Positions 26,529-35,978 of a DNA stretch of 64,000 nucleotides are shown here, piece by piece (position 1 is the stretch's first letter; every line of letters starts with the position of its first letter). Source of the stretch: CAVSRC01 sp963762605 (GTDB lineage Bacteria; Pseudomonadota; Alphaproteobacteria; Rhizobiales; Kaistiaceae); NCBI GenBank assembly GCA_963762605.1, contig CAVXLJ010000026.1, positions 10,959 to 74,958 on the forward strand. Reading direction: 5' to 3'. The notes beneath the pieces were generated by a model, which saw only the letters and a program-made list of their open reading frames with translations, did no database searches and was not told the origin of the DNA. The translations under genes and the position numbers were made by a program.

Positions 26529-27095
26529 TTGAAAGTCATCGCCAGCCAGGTCCGCAAGGGCAATGTCGTCGAGGTCGACGGCCAGCTGTATGTCATCCTC
26601 ACTGCCGAGAATTTCCACCCCGGCAAGGGCACGCCGACCACCCAGATCGACATGCGCCGCATTTCCGACGGCGTGAAGGTGTCGCAGCGCTACAAGACCA
26701 CCGAGCAGCTCGAGCGCGCCTTCGTCGAGGACCACGATTACCAGTATCTGTTCGAGGACGGCGACGGCTTCACCTTCATGAACGGCGAGAACTACGAGCA
26801 GATCCACGTTTCGAAGGACATCGTCGGCGACCTGGCGCCCTATCTGCAGGAGAACATGACGGTGCGCCTCTCGATCTACGAGGGCAACCCGATCGCCATC
26901 GAGCTGCCCCAGCGCGTGACGCTGGAGGTGGTCGAGACCGACCCGGCGATGAAGGGCCAGACCGCCGCCTCGTCCTACAAGCCGGCACTGCTCTCCAACG
27001 GCGTCAAGACCAACGTGCCGCCGCACATCCAGGTCGGCACGCGCATCGTGGTGATGACCGCCGACGGCTCCTACGTCGAGCGCGCCAAGGACTGA
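26529..27095 (+). CDS. efp: Translation elongation factor P
   Basis: A 188-residue EF-P that rescues ribosomes stalled at polyproline. The start is TTG (TTG AAA GTC ATC), giving exactly the usual length; no better ATG exists in frame near it. The modified lysine loop is HPGKGTP with Lys33. Domain II/III motifs include DYQYLFEDGDGFTFMN and NGVKTNVPPHIQVGTRIVV. Bacteria with a lysine in this loop and adjacent epmA/epmB use beta-lysylation; both genes are next door and divergent. Confidence 0.95.
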   Translation: MKVIASQVRKGNVVEVDGQLYVILTAENFHPGKGTPTTQIDMRRISDGVKVSQRYKTTEQLERAFVEDHDYQYLFEDGDGFTFMNGENYEQIHVSKDIVGDLAPYLQENMTVRLSIYEGNPIAIELPQRVTLEVVETDPAMKGQTAASSYKPALLSNGVKTNVPPHIQVGTRIVVMTADGSYVERAKD

Positions 27096-27099
27096 GTTT

Positions 27100-27119
27100 C
27101 ACGACAGGCGCCTGTCGTG
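27100..27119. repeat. 20-base perfect palindrome after the efp stop
   Basis: CACGACAGGCGCCTGTCGTG is fully self-complementary and starts 5 bases after the efp stop. It may fold into a short stem that ends or protects the efp transcript. No T-run follows, so terminator activity is uncertain. Confidence 0.5.
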
Positions 27120-27289
27120 CCCGCCCCCGCGCGCGGACGGGTGAGGCGACGCTTGTGGTTTCGCCCCCACGATTCGCCATTTGCCCCCCGCGCTATCGCG
27201 TGGTCCCCCTCCCTCGATCACGCGCGGGAGGGATGGAAAATGCGGCCGCGAGCGCTGAGCCCTGACACGATGCCTATGGAGGGCCGGCC

Positions 27290-27742
27290 TCAGGCGGCTG
27301 GAGCGGTCACCTGGGCGAGCCAGGCCTTCAGGCTGCCGGCATCCATGGCGCCGGCGCGCTGGGCGATCGGCCGCCCCTTGCGGAACACCATCAGGGTCGG
27401 GATGCCCTGGATGCGGTAGCGATTGGCGATGTCGGGCTCGCTCTCGGTATCCACCTTGAGGAAGCGGACATCCGGCTCCATCTCGGCCGCCACCCGCGCG
27501 AAGATCGGCGCCATCATCCGGCAGGGCGCGCACCACTCGGCCCAGAAGTCGACCACCACCGGTACGTCGTTGCGAGCGATGTGCTTGGCGAAATTGGCCG
27601 TGGTCGCCGCCTCCGGATGGCCGGAAAACAGCGGTTCATGGCAGACGCCGCACTTGGCGTCGGCGGCCGGCTTGGCCGCCGGCAGGCGGTTCACGGCGGC
27701 GCAATGGGGACAGACGATGTGGCGGATGGATTCTGCGGGCAT
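27290..27742 (-). CDS. trxC: Thioredoxin TrxC
   Basis: A 150-residue thioredoxin 2. An N-terminal zinc-binding domain has CPHC (11-14) and CGVC (31-34). The thioredoxin domain has the active site WCAPC (70-74) and the GIPTLMVF cis-proline loop. TrxC-type proteins are cytoplasmic disulfide reductases linked to oxidative stress. The gene stands alone, with an AT-rich inverted repeat 37-60 bases upstream of its ATG. Confidence 0.93.
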   Translation of the reverse strand: MPAESIRHIVCPHCAAVNRLPAAKPAADAKCGVCHEPLFSGHPEAATTANFAKHIARNDVPVVVDFWAEWCAPCRMMAPIFARVAAEMEPDVRFLKVDTESEPDIANRYRIQGIPTLMVFRKGRPIAQRAGAMDAGSLKAWLAQVTAPAA

Positions 27743-27778
27743 GGTCGGCTCCTGATGAGCGCCGGAACGCGCCGGCGA

Positions 27779-27802
27779 ACATATCGTAATTTTGCGATAT
27801 GT
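27779..27802. promoter_or_regulatory. Inverted repeat ACATATCG-N8-CGATATGT upstream of trxC
   Basis: An exact 8+8 dyad with an AT-rich centre, 37 bases before the trxC start and 44 bases after the stop of the aldo/keto reductase gene. The ATATCG half-site resembles operators of ArsR-type winged-helix repressors, but no regulator is encoded beside it. It could equally overlap the trxC promoter -10 region. Confidence 0.45.
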
Positions 27803-27845
27803 GGGGTGTGTAACCGGATCCTGCCAGAGCCGTCCTTGACCGGCC

Positions 27846-28772
27846 TCAAACCGCCGCCAGCCTGTCGACCTCTGCCATCTCGTCTTGCGTCAGCTTCCAG
27901 CCGACCGCGGCCGCGTTGGCCGCGACCTGCTCGGGCCTCGTCGCGCCGGTGATGATCGAGGCCACCAGCTTCTTGCCGGCAAGCCAGCTCATAGCCAGTT
28001 CCAGGAGCGTATGGCCGCGCGCCTCGGCAAAGGCGGCAAGCGTCTCGATCGTCTCCCAGTGCGGCTTGACGAAGCGGCTCTCCTCGGTGAGCCGGGTGCC
28101 GGCGGGAAAGGCCCTGTCCTTGCGGTATTTGCCCGACAGCGCCCCGCCCGACAGCGGGAAAAAGGGCACCAGGCTGAGGCCGAGCTTTTCCATTGCCGGG
28201 AAGAGCCCGCTCTCATGCGTGCGATGGAGCAGGCTGTATTCGTCCTGGCAGGCGACGAAGCCGGGCACGCCGACGGCCTGTGCCGACGCGGCGGCGGCGC
28301 CGAGCTGGCCGGCATCGAAATTGGAGGCGGCGACGGTGCGCACCTTGCCGGCCTCGGTCAGCGCCTCAAGCGCGCGGAAGGTTTCCTCCATCGGCGTCGA
28401 CGGGTCGGGCTCGTGCATCCACAATATGTCGATCACGTCGGTTTTCAGCCGCTTGAGGCTGGCCTCGACCGCGGCGAACACATAGGCACGGCTGCCGCGA
28501 TGCTCCTCGTGATTGCCGGCCATCAGCTTGCCGAACTTGGTGGCAAGCGTTACCTCCTTGCGCCGCTCGCCCAGCACCTGGCCGATGATCGTCTCCGAGC
28601 CGCCGCTGTTGCCATAGATGTCGGCGGTATCGAAATGGGTGACGCCGAGATCCAGCGCCTTGTGGATGACCTTGCGCGACGCCTCCAGATCGAGGCGGCC
28701 GCCGAACTGGTTGGTGCCGAGGCCGACCAGCGACACTTCCAGGCCGGACGGCCCGAGCTTGCGGGTTTCCAT
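27846..28772 (-). CDS. Aldo/keto reductase
   Basis: A 308-residue NADPH-dependent oxidoreductase with a TIM-barrel AKR fold. The catalytic tetrad is visible: Asp in HFDTADIYGN, Tyr in the same segment, Lys in LATKFGKL, and His in LWMHEPDP. The C-terminal cofactor loop is SIITGATRPEQV. ATG at 28772 has an AAGGAAAT site upstream. The natural substrate is not evident. Confidence 0.88.
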   Translation of the reverse strand: METRKLGPSGLEVSLVGLGTNQFGGRLDLEASRKVIHKALDLGVTHFDTADIYGNSGGSETIIGQVLGERRKEVTLATKFGKLMAGNHEEHRGSRAYVFAAVEASLKRLKTDVIDILWMHEPDPSTPMEETFRALEALTEAGKVRTVAASNFDAGQLGAAAASAQAVGVPGFVACQDEYSLLHRTHESGLFPAMEKLGLSLVPFFPLSGGALSGKYRKDRAFPAGTRLTEESRFVKPHWETIETLAAFAEARGHTLLELAMSWLAGKKLVASIITGATRPEQVAANAAAVGWKLTQDEMAEVDRLAAV

Positions 28773-28943
28773 GGGGATTTCCTTTGACGCTTGTGCGCGG
28801 TGGAGAGGGTCACGGGGGCAAGGCCGCGGCCACCGGCAGAGACAATCGCATTCTGCGGCAGGCTCCTGCAAGGCGTGGCGTCCGGCGCAATTGACGGAAG
28901 CGGGCCCGAAGCGGGATCATCCGCCCGACAGGAGGAAATTCGC

Positions 28944-29381
28944 ATGCTTTACGGAATCGATCCGATCCTTGGACCGGATTTGCTGCACGCACTCAGGGCC
29001 ATGGGCCACGGTGACGAACTGGTCATCGTCGACGCCAATTTTCCCTCGACGAGCAAGGCCAACCGGCTCGTCCGCATCGACGGGATCGACGCGGTCCGCG
29101 TCCTCGATGCCGTATTGTCGCTGATGCCGCTCGACGATTTCGTCGATTGCGCCGCTTTCACCATGCAGCCGGTCGACGATCCCGGGTCGACTCCGGAGGT
29201 CTGCCGCCTGTTTGGCGAGGTTGTCGGGAAGCGGGCGCCCGGCTTCAGCATCGGCACGATTGAACGCTTCGCCTTCTACGAGCGCGCCGAGAAGACTTTC
29301 GTGACTGTCGCCAGCGGCGAACGCCGGCTTTATGGCAACATCATCCTGAAGAAGGGCATCGTCCGGCCTGAGGCCGGCTAG
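28944..29381 (+). CDS. RbsD/FucU family sugar mutarotase
   Basis: A 145-residue protein of the RbsD/FucU fold, which speeds anomer interconversion of ribose or fucose. The N-terminal GPDLLHALRAMGHGDELVIVDANFP carries the catalytic His (MGHGD), and LYGNIILKKG closes the family domain. GGAGGAAATT precedes the ATG. It precedes an SMP-30-type lactonase gene by 38 bases, suggesting a short sugar-oxidation operon. FucU is favoured over RbsD by overall pattern, with limited certainty. Confidence 0.85.
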   Translation: MLYGIDPILGPDLLHALRAMGHGDELVIVDANFPSTSKANRLVRIDGIDAVRVLDAVLSLMPLDDFVDCAAFTMQPVDDPGSTPEVCRLFGEVVGKRAPGFSIGTIERFAFYERAEKTFVTVASGERRLYGNIILKKGIVRPEAG

Positions 29382-29419
29382 GTGCCGCCGACGACCCATA
29401 GCCAACAGGGGAGCTGCCC

Positions 29420-30337
29420 GTGACGCTGGTCAGCGAGGACACCGAATATTTCGATCGCCGCTTCCGCGCCATGACGCAAGGATCGGCCCAAAAGGAGCTG
29501 CTCTTCGACAAGTGCCGCTGGGCGGAAGGGCCGGTGTGGTTCGCCGACGCCGCCATGCTTCTGTGGAGCGATATTCCCAACAGCCGCATGTTGCGCTGGA
29601 CCTGGGACGGCACCGTCGACGTCTTCCGCCGCGATTCCAATTATTCCAACGGCAATACCCGCGACCGCGAGGGCCGGCTGGTGACCTGCGAGCATGGCGG
29701 CCGGCGCGTCACCCGCACCGAACATGACGGCTCGATCACCGTCATCGCCGACGCATACAACGGCAAACGCCTCAATTCACCCAACGACGTGGTGGTCAGG
29801 TCGGACGGCTCGATCTGGTTCAGCGATCCCAATTACGGGATCATGAGCGACTATGAAGGCCACAAGGCGGAGATGGAGCAGGACGGCTGCCACGTCTATC
29901 GCGTCGATCCCAGGACCGGCGCGGTACGGGTCGTCGCCGACGACTTCCGCATGCCGAACGGCCTCGCCTTCTCGCCCGACGAGGAGATCCTCTACATCGC
30001 CGATTCGGGCCGCAGCCACGATCCGGATTTCCCCATGCACATCCGCGCCTTCAAGGTCGGCGCCGATGGCAGCCTGTCGGGCGGCGAGGTCTTCTGCGAG
30101 ACCGGCAACGGCTTTCCCGATGGATTCCGGCTGGATACCGAGGGCAATGTGTGGACCAGCGCCGGCCCCTCGGTCGAGGTCTATGCGCCCTCGGGCGATA
30201 TGCTCGGCCGGCTCAATTTTCCGCAGACCGTTGCCAATCTCGTCTTCGGCGGGCCCAAGCGGAACCGGCTCTTCGTCTGCTGCACCTTCGCGCTCTATTC
30301 GGTCTACGTCTCGGCGACGGGGCTCCAGCGGCCGTAA
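29420..30337 (+). CDS. SMP-30/gluconolactonase family protein
   Basis: A 305-residue six-bladed beta-propeller hydrolase. The divalent-metal site residues are seen as WAEGPVW (Glu), NSPNDVVVR (Asn), and IADSGRSHDPD (Asp). Such enzymes hydrolyse sugar lactones. The start is GTG after AGGGGAG. It follows the mutarotase gene closely, so both may act on one sugar-acid pathway. Confidence 0.88.
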   Translation: MTLVSEDTEYFDRRFRAMTQGSAQKELLFDKCRWAEGPVWFADAAMLLWSDIPNSRMLRWTWDGTVDVFRRDSNYSNGNTRDREGRLVTCEHGGRRVTRTEHDGSITVIADAYNGKRLNSPNDVVVRSDGSIWFSDPNYGIMSDYEGHKAEMEQDGCHVYRVDPRTGAVRVVADDFRMPNGLAFSPDEEILYIADSGRSHDPDFPMHIRAFKVGADGSLSGGEVFCETGNGFPDGFRLDTEGNVWTSAGPSVEVYAPSGDMLGRLNFPQTVANLVFGGPKRNRLFVCCTFALYSVYVSATGLQRP

Positions 30338-30351
30338 GCGCGGGGAAAGTC

Positions 30352-31338
30352 CTAATTGGCCGGGTCCGCCGGCCGGCAGGCCGCCAGGATGCCATCCCAG
30401 CGGCTGCGCTGCTCTGCGTTCAGGTCGGACAGCGAGCGCACCGCCATGAGGTCGGTGCCGGCGAGATTGGTGTACATGCAGCCGCAGAAGGTGTTGCAGG
30501 TGGCCTCGTCGCGGCCCTGCAGGTGGCAGGCCTGGCTGCATTGGTCCATGAAATTGCGGCGAAGCGCGGTCTCGTTCGGCGCCACGAACGGGCTTGCCGC
30601 CCACAACAGCCCATAGAGGATCGGCTGGTGGATCAGGTAGATGACGAGGCTCCAGCGGCCGGCCCACACCGCCGCCTTGCCGACGCGTTCCGACGGCCGC
30701 CAGCGCGTGAATGGTGAATCGAGAAAGTCGGCGACGAACAGGCGGCCGACGACGATGCCGGCGAGCACCACGCCGAACCACGGGAAGACCGGCACATAGT
30801 CCACCGTTACCGGCGTGGTGGCCGACAGCCCGACCCACCACAGCGCCGGCAGATCGAAGAGCGGGCTGGCATAGAGAAAGGGCAGGGCGATCACGCCGGC
30901 CGCCACTGGCGCCACCACCCAGCTCGGCAGCCACAGCACGAAGGGCAGGGCGAGTACGCTGGCCAGCGCGATCTGGTGCAGGATGCCGAAGAAGACGAAG
31001 GTATCCGGCTCGACCCACCAGGTCGCCAGGCTGACCAGCGCGGCGCCGCCGGCGACCAGCCCGAGACGGCGGAGATAGGGCTGGAGTCTGAGGCCGTGCT
31101 GCGTGGCCAGCACCAGGCCGATACCGACCAGCAGCAGAAAGGTGCTGGCGATCGCCCGGGCGAAGACGATCCAGCCGGGATTGCGGACGATATCGACCGG
31201 AATCAGGTTGCGGATGCTGAGGTCGAAGGCGGTGTGGTAGACGACCATCGCCACGATGGCCGCGCCGCGCACGGCGTCGATCGCCGCGATCCGGCGGCCG
31301 CGGTCCCTGGGCGGAGGCGCGATGACCACGGTCGGCAC
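30352..31338 (-). CDS. DUF1624 membrane acyltransferase with Cys-rich tail
   Basis: A 328-residue membrane protein of the heparan-alpha-glucosaminide N-acetyltransferase (DUF1624) family. The N-terminus has IDAVRGAAIVAMVVYHTAFD with the conserved Arg and His, followed by about seven to eight helices. The last 75 residues are hydrophilic with six cysteines (CSQACHLQG, CNTFCGCMY) and an ending CRPAD, probably periplasmic and disulfide-bonded or metal-binding. The start is GTG. The acyl acceptor is unknown. Confidence 0.8.
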   Translation of the reverse strand: MPTVVIAPPPRDRGRRIAAIDAVRGAAIVAMVVYHTAFDLSIRNLIPVDIVRNPGWIVFARAIASTFLLLVGIGLVLATQHGLRLQPYLRRLGLVAGGAALVSLATWWVEPDTFVFFGILHQIALASVLALPFVLWLPSWVVAPVAAGVIALPFLYASPLFDLPALWWVGLSATTPVTVDYVPVFPWFGVVLAGIVVGRLFVADFLDSPFTRWRPSERVGKAAVWAGRWSLVIYLIHQPILYGLLWAASPFVAPNETALRRNFMDQCSQACHLQGRDEATCNTFCGCMYTNLAGTDLMAVRSLSDLNAEQRSRWDGILAACRPADPAN

Positions 31339-31652
31339 GTGTCCTTCATCGATTGGCGGAATGGCGGCGCCATCCTGCCGCCTGCCGGTGAGTCAGGCAA
31401 CAGCCGCCTTTTTGGCCGTTCAGGACGGTGGACAGGGTGCGGCAAGGCCTGTATTGGACCCGGCGAGGCGCCGTGGCGCAGGTCTTTCCGTGTGTCCGTC
31501 GAGGCGCTACGGTCGCGTTGCAAAAATGCCGGCGCGGCGGCAATATCCGGGGCGCCGCCGCCTCCAGATGATGAGCGAAACGCTCCGGTTCAGCTTGCCG
31601 CACCGAGCCGGGGGAATGGCGACGCGCGGTCCATGAGGGGAATGCCAAGACC
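31339..31652. other. Promoter region upstream of acpXL
   Basis: A 314-base gap between the divergent DUF1624 gene and acpXL. It is GC-rich; I see no operator-like dyad, no small gene with convincing codon pattern and no clear -35/-10 pair. GAGGGGA lies 14 bases before the acpXL ATG. It must hold the promoter of the six-gene cluster. Confidence 0.4.
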
Positions 31653-31934
31653 ATGTCTGCGACCTTCGACACTGTCGCCCAGGTCATCCACGAGACCAGC
31701 GAAATACCGCTGTCGGAGATCACGCCGGACGCGCACGCCATCGACGATCTGGGCATCGACAGCCTCGACTTCCTCGACATCGTTTTCGCCCTCGACAAGA
31801 AGTTTGGCATCAAGATCCCGCTCGAAGCGTGGACCAAGGAAGTCAACGCCGGCAACGCCTCTGTCGAGGACTATTTCATCCTCAAGAACCTCGCGACGCG
31901 GATTGACGAACTCGTCGCGCAGAAGTCGGCCTGA
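31653..31934 (+). CDS. acpXL: Acyl carrier protein AcpXL for very-long-chain fatty acid
   Basis: A 93-residue specialised acyl carrier protein that carries the 27-hydroxyoctacosanoate chain put on rhizobial lipid A. The phosphopantetheine site is DDLGIDSLDFLDIVFA with Ser37. The length (longer than the 78-residue AcpP) and the NLATRIDELVAQK ending match AcpXL. It is the first gene of a tightly packed six-gene cluster ending in lpxXL. Confidence 0.94.
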   Translation: MSATFDTVAQVIHETSEIPLSEITPDAHAIDDLGIDSLDFLDIVFALDKKFGIKIPLEAWTKEVNAGNASVEDYFILKNLATRIDELVAQKSA

Positions 31935-31950
31935 ACGGCCGAACCGGCTG

Positions 31951-32418
31951 ATGCGACTCGAATATTTCGATCTGATCGACCGCGTCGAGGCGATGGACGT
32001 CGAGGCACTGACCATTCAGGTGGCCGGTACCCTGCCGAAGGAAAGCCCGGTGTTCGACGGGCATTTCCCGCGTTTTCCTGTCCTGCCCGGGGTCATGATG
32101 CTCGAATTCATGAACCATGCCGCCGGCTTCCTGCTGCTGCGCCGGCAGAACCAGGAGAAGTTCATCTTTCTCGGCGGCGTCAAGCGCGCCAAGTTCCGTC
32201 GCTTCGTCGTGCCCGGCGACAAGATGATCGTGAATGCCAAGGTCACCCATGAGGGCTCGGGTTTCTCGATCGCCGAGACGACCGTCAGGGTCAGGGACGA
32301 GGTTGCCGCCGATGCCGAGGTGGTGATGATCGCGACCGAGTGGCCAAACGAAGTGCTCCGTGATGAATTTCGTCGTCGTATTCCGCTGATTCCGGTGAAC
32401 GGCGCGCAGGACGCGTGA
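31951..32418 (+). CDS. fabZXL: 3-hydroxyacyl-ACP dehydratase FabZXL
   Basis: A 155-residue hot-dog-fold dehydratase. The active site is GHFPRFPVLPGVMMLEFMNHAAG-like, with His in FDGHFP and the acidic residue in MLEFM. It removes water from beta-hydroxyacyl-AcpXL during chain extension. It begins 16 bases after acpXL, and fabF2XL follows 13 bases after its end. Confidence 0.92.
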   Translation: MRLEYFDLIDRVEAMDVEALTIQVAGTLPKESPVFDGHFPRFPVLPGVMMLEFMNHAAGFLLLRRQNQEKFIFLGGVKRAKFRRFVVPGDKMIVNAKVTHEGSGFSIAETTVRVRDEVAADAEVVMIATEWPNEVLRDEFRRRIPLIPVNGAQDA

Positions 32419-32431
32419 TGGGGTGGTGTGA

Positions 32432-33637
32432 ATGGCGCGTGAGGTCTGGATCACTGGCATCGGCCTGACCTCGAGCCTCGGCGAGGGCCTCGATGCTCAT
32501 TGGCAGGCGATGGTCGAGGCCGAGCATCCGAAGCCGGTCGTCGACCGCGATTTCGTGCCGCCCTATTCGATCCATCCGATGGTGCCGCTCGATCTCGACA
32601 AGCAGATCCCCAAGCGTGCCGACCAGCGCCAGATGGAGACGTGGCAGCGGCTCGGCGTCTACACCGCCGGCCTGGCGCTCGAGGACGCCGGCATCGCCGG
32701 CAACCTCGATATCCTCGGCCACACCCATCTGGTGATTGCCGCCGACGGCGGCGCCCGCGACGAGGAATTGGACGACAGCATCCTGTCGGGCCTCGACAGC
32801 GCCCCCAATGCCGCCGCCCATCTCAACCAGAGCCTGTCCAGCGGCCTGCGCCCGACCCTGTTCCTGGCCCAGCTTCCCAATCTGCTGGCCGGCAACATCT
32901 CGATCGTCCACAAGGTCACCGGCTCCTCGCGCACCTTCATGGGCGAGGAGATCGCCGGCGTCAGCGCGGCGGAGATCGCCTGGCGCCGCATCCGCGCCGG
33001 CCAGGGCGACATTTTTCTGGTCGGCGGCGCCAGTCAGGCCGACCGCAAGGACACCGTGCTCAACTGCGCGCTCGGCGGCATATTGTGGGCTGGCGATCCG
33101 GTTTCCGTCTGGGCGCGCCAGGAGAGCGGCGGCGGCTCGATCTTCGGCTCCGCCGGCGGCTTCATCGTGCTGGAAGCGCGCGAACACGCCGAGGCGCGGC
33201 GCCGCAAGCCCTATGCCCGGCTCACCGACATCCGCACCGACCAGACCCGCCGCCGCCCGGGCGACGTCACCGCCGCCGCCACCCGCCAGTTCGACGCCAT
33301 GCTGCCCGAGGGCGGTCCGCCGGTCGCCGTTCTTTCGGCCGCCACCGGCGTCGCCATGCAGACGCAAGAGGAGAAGGCGCTGCTCGACCGATTGATCGCC
33401 GCCGGCCGGGTCGATACGGTGCGCGCCTTGAGCACGCTGATCGGCACCGTGGCAGGTGCGACATTCCCGGCAATGGCCGGGCTCGCCGCGCTGGCGCTCA
33501 AGCGCGGGCGTTTCTTTCCGCCCGCCGACGAGAGCGGGTTCGAGCGTCCGGCCGCACACCAGCCGGAGCGCATCGCCATCACCACGATGGGCATCTGGCG
33601 CGGCGAGGGCATGGGCCTCATCGAGGCGGTCAACTGA
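32432..33637 (+). CDS. fabF2XL: Beta-ketoacyl-ACP synthase-like FabF2XL, degenerate active site
   Basis: A 401-residue ketosynthase-fold protein. The nucleophile motif (normally TACASG) is VTGSSRTF here (residues 162-169), so the cysteine is replaced by serine. The HGT histidine motif is also missing (LSAATGVAMQTQE). It therefore resembles the chain-length-factor subunit of type II polyketide synthases. It is encoded just before an intact partner, so a FabF1XL-FabF2XL heterodimer setting the C28 length is plausible. The name follows the Rhizobium cluster order. Confidence 0.88.
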   Translation: MAREVWITGIGLTSSLGEGLDAHWQAMVEAEHPKPVVDRDFVPPYSIHPMVPLDLDKQIPKRADQRQMETWQRLGVYTAGLALEDAGIAGNLDILGHTHLVIAADGGARDEELDDSILSGLDSAPNAAAHLNQSLSSGLRPTLFLAQLPNLLAGNISIVHKVTGSSRTFMGEEIAGVSAAEIAWRRIRAGQGDIFLVGGASQADRKDTVLNCALGGILWAGDPVSVWARQESGGGSIFGSAGGFIVLEAREHAEARRRKPYARLTDIRTDQTRRRPGDVTAAATRQFDAMLPEGGPPVAVLSAATGVAMQTQEEKALLDRLIAAGRVDTVRALSTLIGTVAGATFPAMAGLAALALKRGRFFPPADESGFERPAAHQPERIAITTMGIWRGEGMGLIEAVN

Positions 33638-33649
33638 GGGAGGGGTGAA

Positions 33650-34930
<1,281 letters not shown>

Positions 34931-34952
34931 CGCAACGCGCCGGATCCTTGTG

Positions 34953-35978
34953 ATGCGTTCCCTCCAGGTTCTCGACAGCCGGCAGCTTGCCATCGTCGAC
35001 ATGGACGAGCCGCCGGCGCCCGCGCCCGGCGAGGTGCAGGTCAAGATCGGCGCGGTGGCGCTCAATCACATCGATGTCTGGGGCTGGCGCGGCATGGCCT
35101 TTGCCAAGCGCAAGCTGCCCATCGTGGTCGGCGCCGAGGCAGCCGGTGAGGTGGTCAGTGTCGGCGCCGGCGTCGATCATCTGAGGCCCGGCCAGATCGT
35201 CGCCCTGTTCGGCGCCGAGACCTGCGGCACCTGCCCGGCCTGCCGCGCGGGGCGCGATAATTTCTGCGTCAACGTCGCCGGCATCCGCGGCTTCCATGTC
35301 GACGGGCTCGCCCGCGAGCGGCTCAACATCGCCGCCCGTCTGGTGGTTCCGGCGCCTGCCGGCGTCGACGTCGTCAAGGCCGCCTGCGCGCCCATCACCT
35401 ACGGCACCGTCGAGCACATGCTGTTCGACAACGCCCGTCTCGAAGCCGGCCAGACGATCCTCGTCCAGGCCGGCGGCAGCGGCATCGGCACCGCCGCCAT
35501 CCAGCTCGCCAAGGCGGTCGGCGCCACCGTCATCACCACGGTGGGCAGCGACGAAAAGGTGGCGAAGGCGAAGGCGCTCGGTGCCGACCACGTCATCAAC
35601 TACCGCGAGGAGCGCTTCGAGAGCGTGGTGCGCAAGCTCACCAGCAAGGAAGGCGTCGACGTCGTCTTCGAGCATGTCGGGCCGGACACCTTCGCCCGGT
35701 CCATGTTCTCGATGAAGCGCGGCGGCGTGCTGGTCACCTGCGGCTCGACCACCGGGGTCTCCGCCGAGATCAACCTCTTCCAGCTCTATCAGCGGCAGCT
35801 GCGCCTGATCGGCAGCTTCGGCTGCAACCTGCGTAACCTCGCCACGGTGCTCGACAAGATGGCGGCCGGCATCGCCAGACCGGTCATCGACACGGTGATC
35901 GGTCTCGACGATATCGACGCGGCGCTCGCCCGCCTCGAATCGCGCAACGTGTTCGGCAAGATCATCGTGACGCTTTGA
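34953..35978 (+). CDS. adh2XL: Zinc-type alcohol dehydrogenase Adh2XL
   Basis: A 341-residue medium-chain dehydrogenase. Visible are the GHE-like GAEAAGEV loop, the structural-zinc cysteines CGTCPACRAGRDNFC, and the nucleotide motif QAGGSGIGTAAIQLAK. In the lipid A cluster it is thought to take part in making the omega-1 oxygenated long chain or its precursor; the exact step is not settled. A GTG at 34950 is an alternative start. The stop overlaps the next start. Confidence 0.9.
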   Translation: MRSLQVLDSRQLAIVDMDEPPAPAPGEVQVKIGAVALNHIDVWGWRGMAFAKRKLPIVVGAEAAGEVVSVGAGVDHLRPGQIVALFGAETCGTCPACRAGRDNFCVNVAGIRGFHVDGLARERLNIAARLVVPAPAGVDVVKAACAPITYGTVEHMLFDNARLEAGQTILVQAGGSGIGTAAIQLAKAVGATVITTVGSDEKVAKAKALGADHVINYREERFESVVRKLTSKEGVDVVFEHVGPDTFARSMFSMKRGGVLVTCGSTTGVSAEINLFQLYQRQLRLIGSFGCNLRNLATVLDKMAAGIARPVIDTVIGLDDIDAALARLESRNVFGKIIVTL

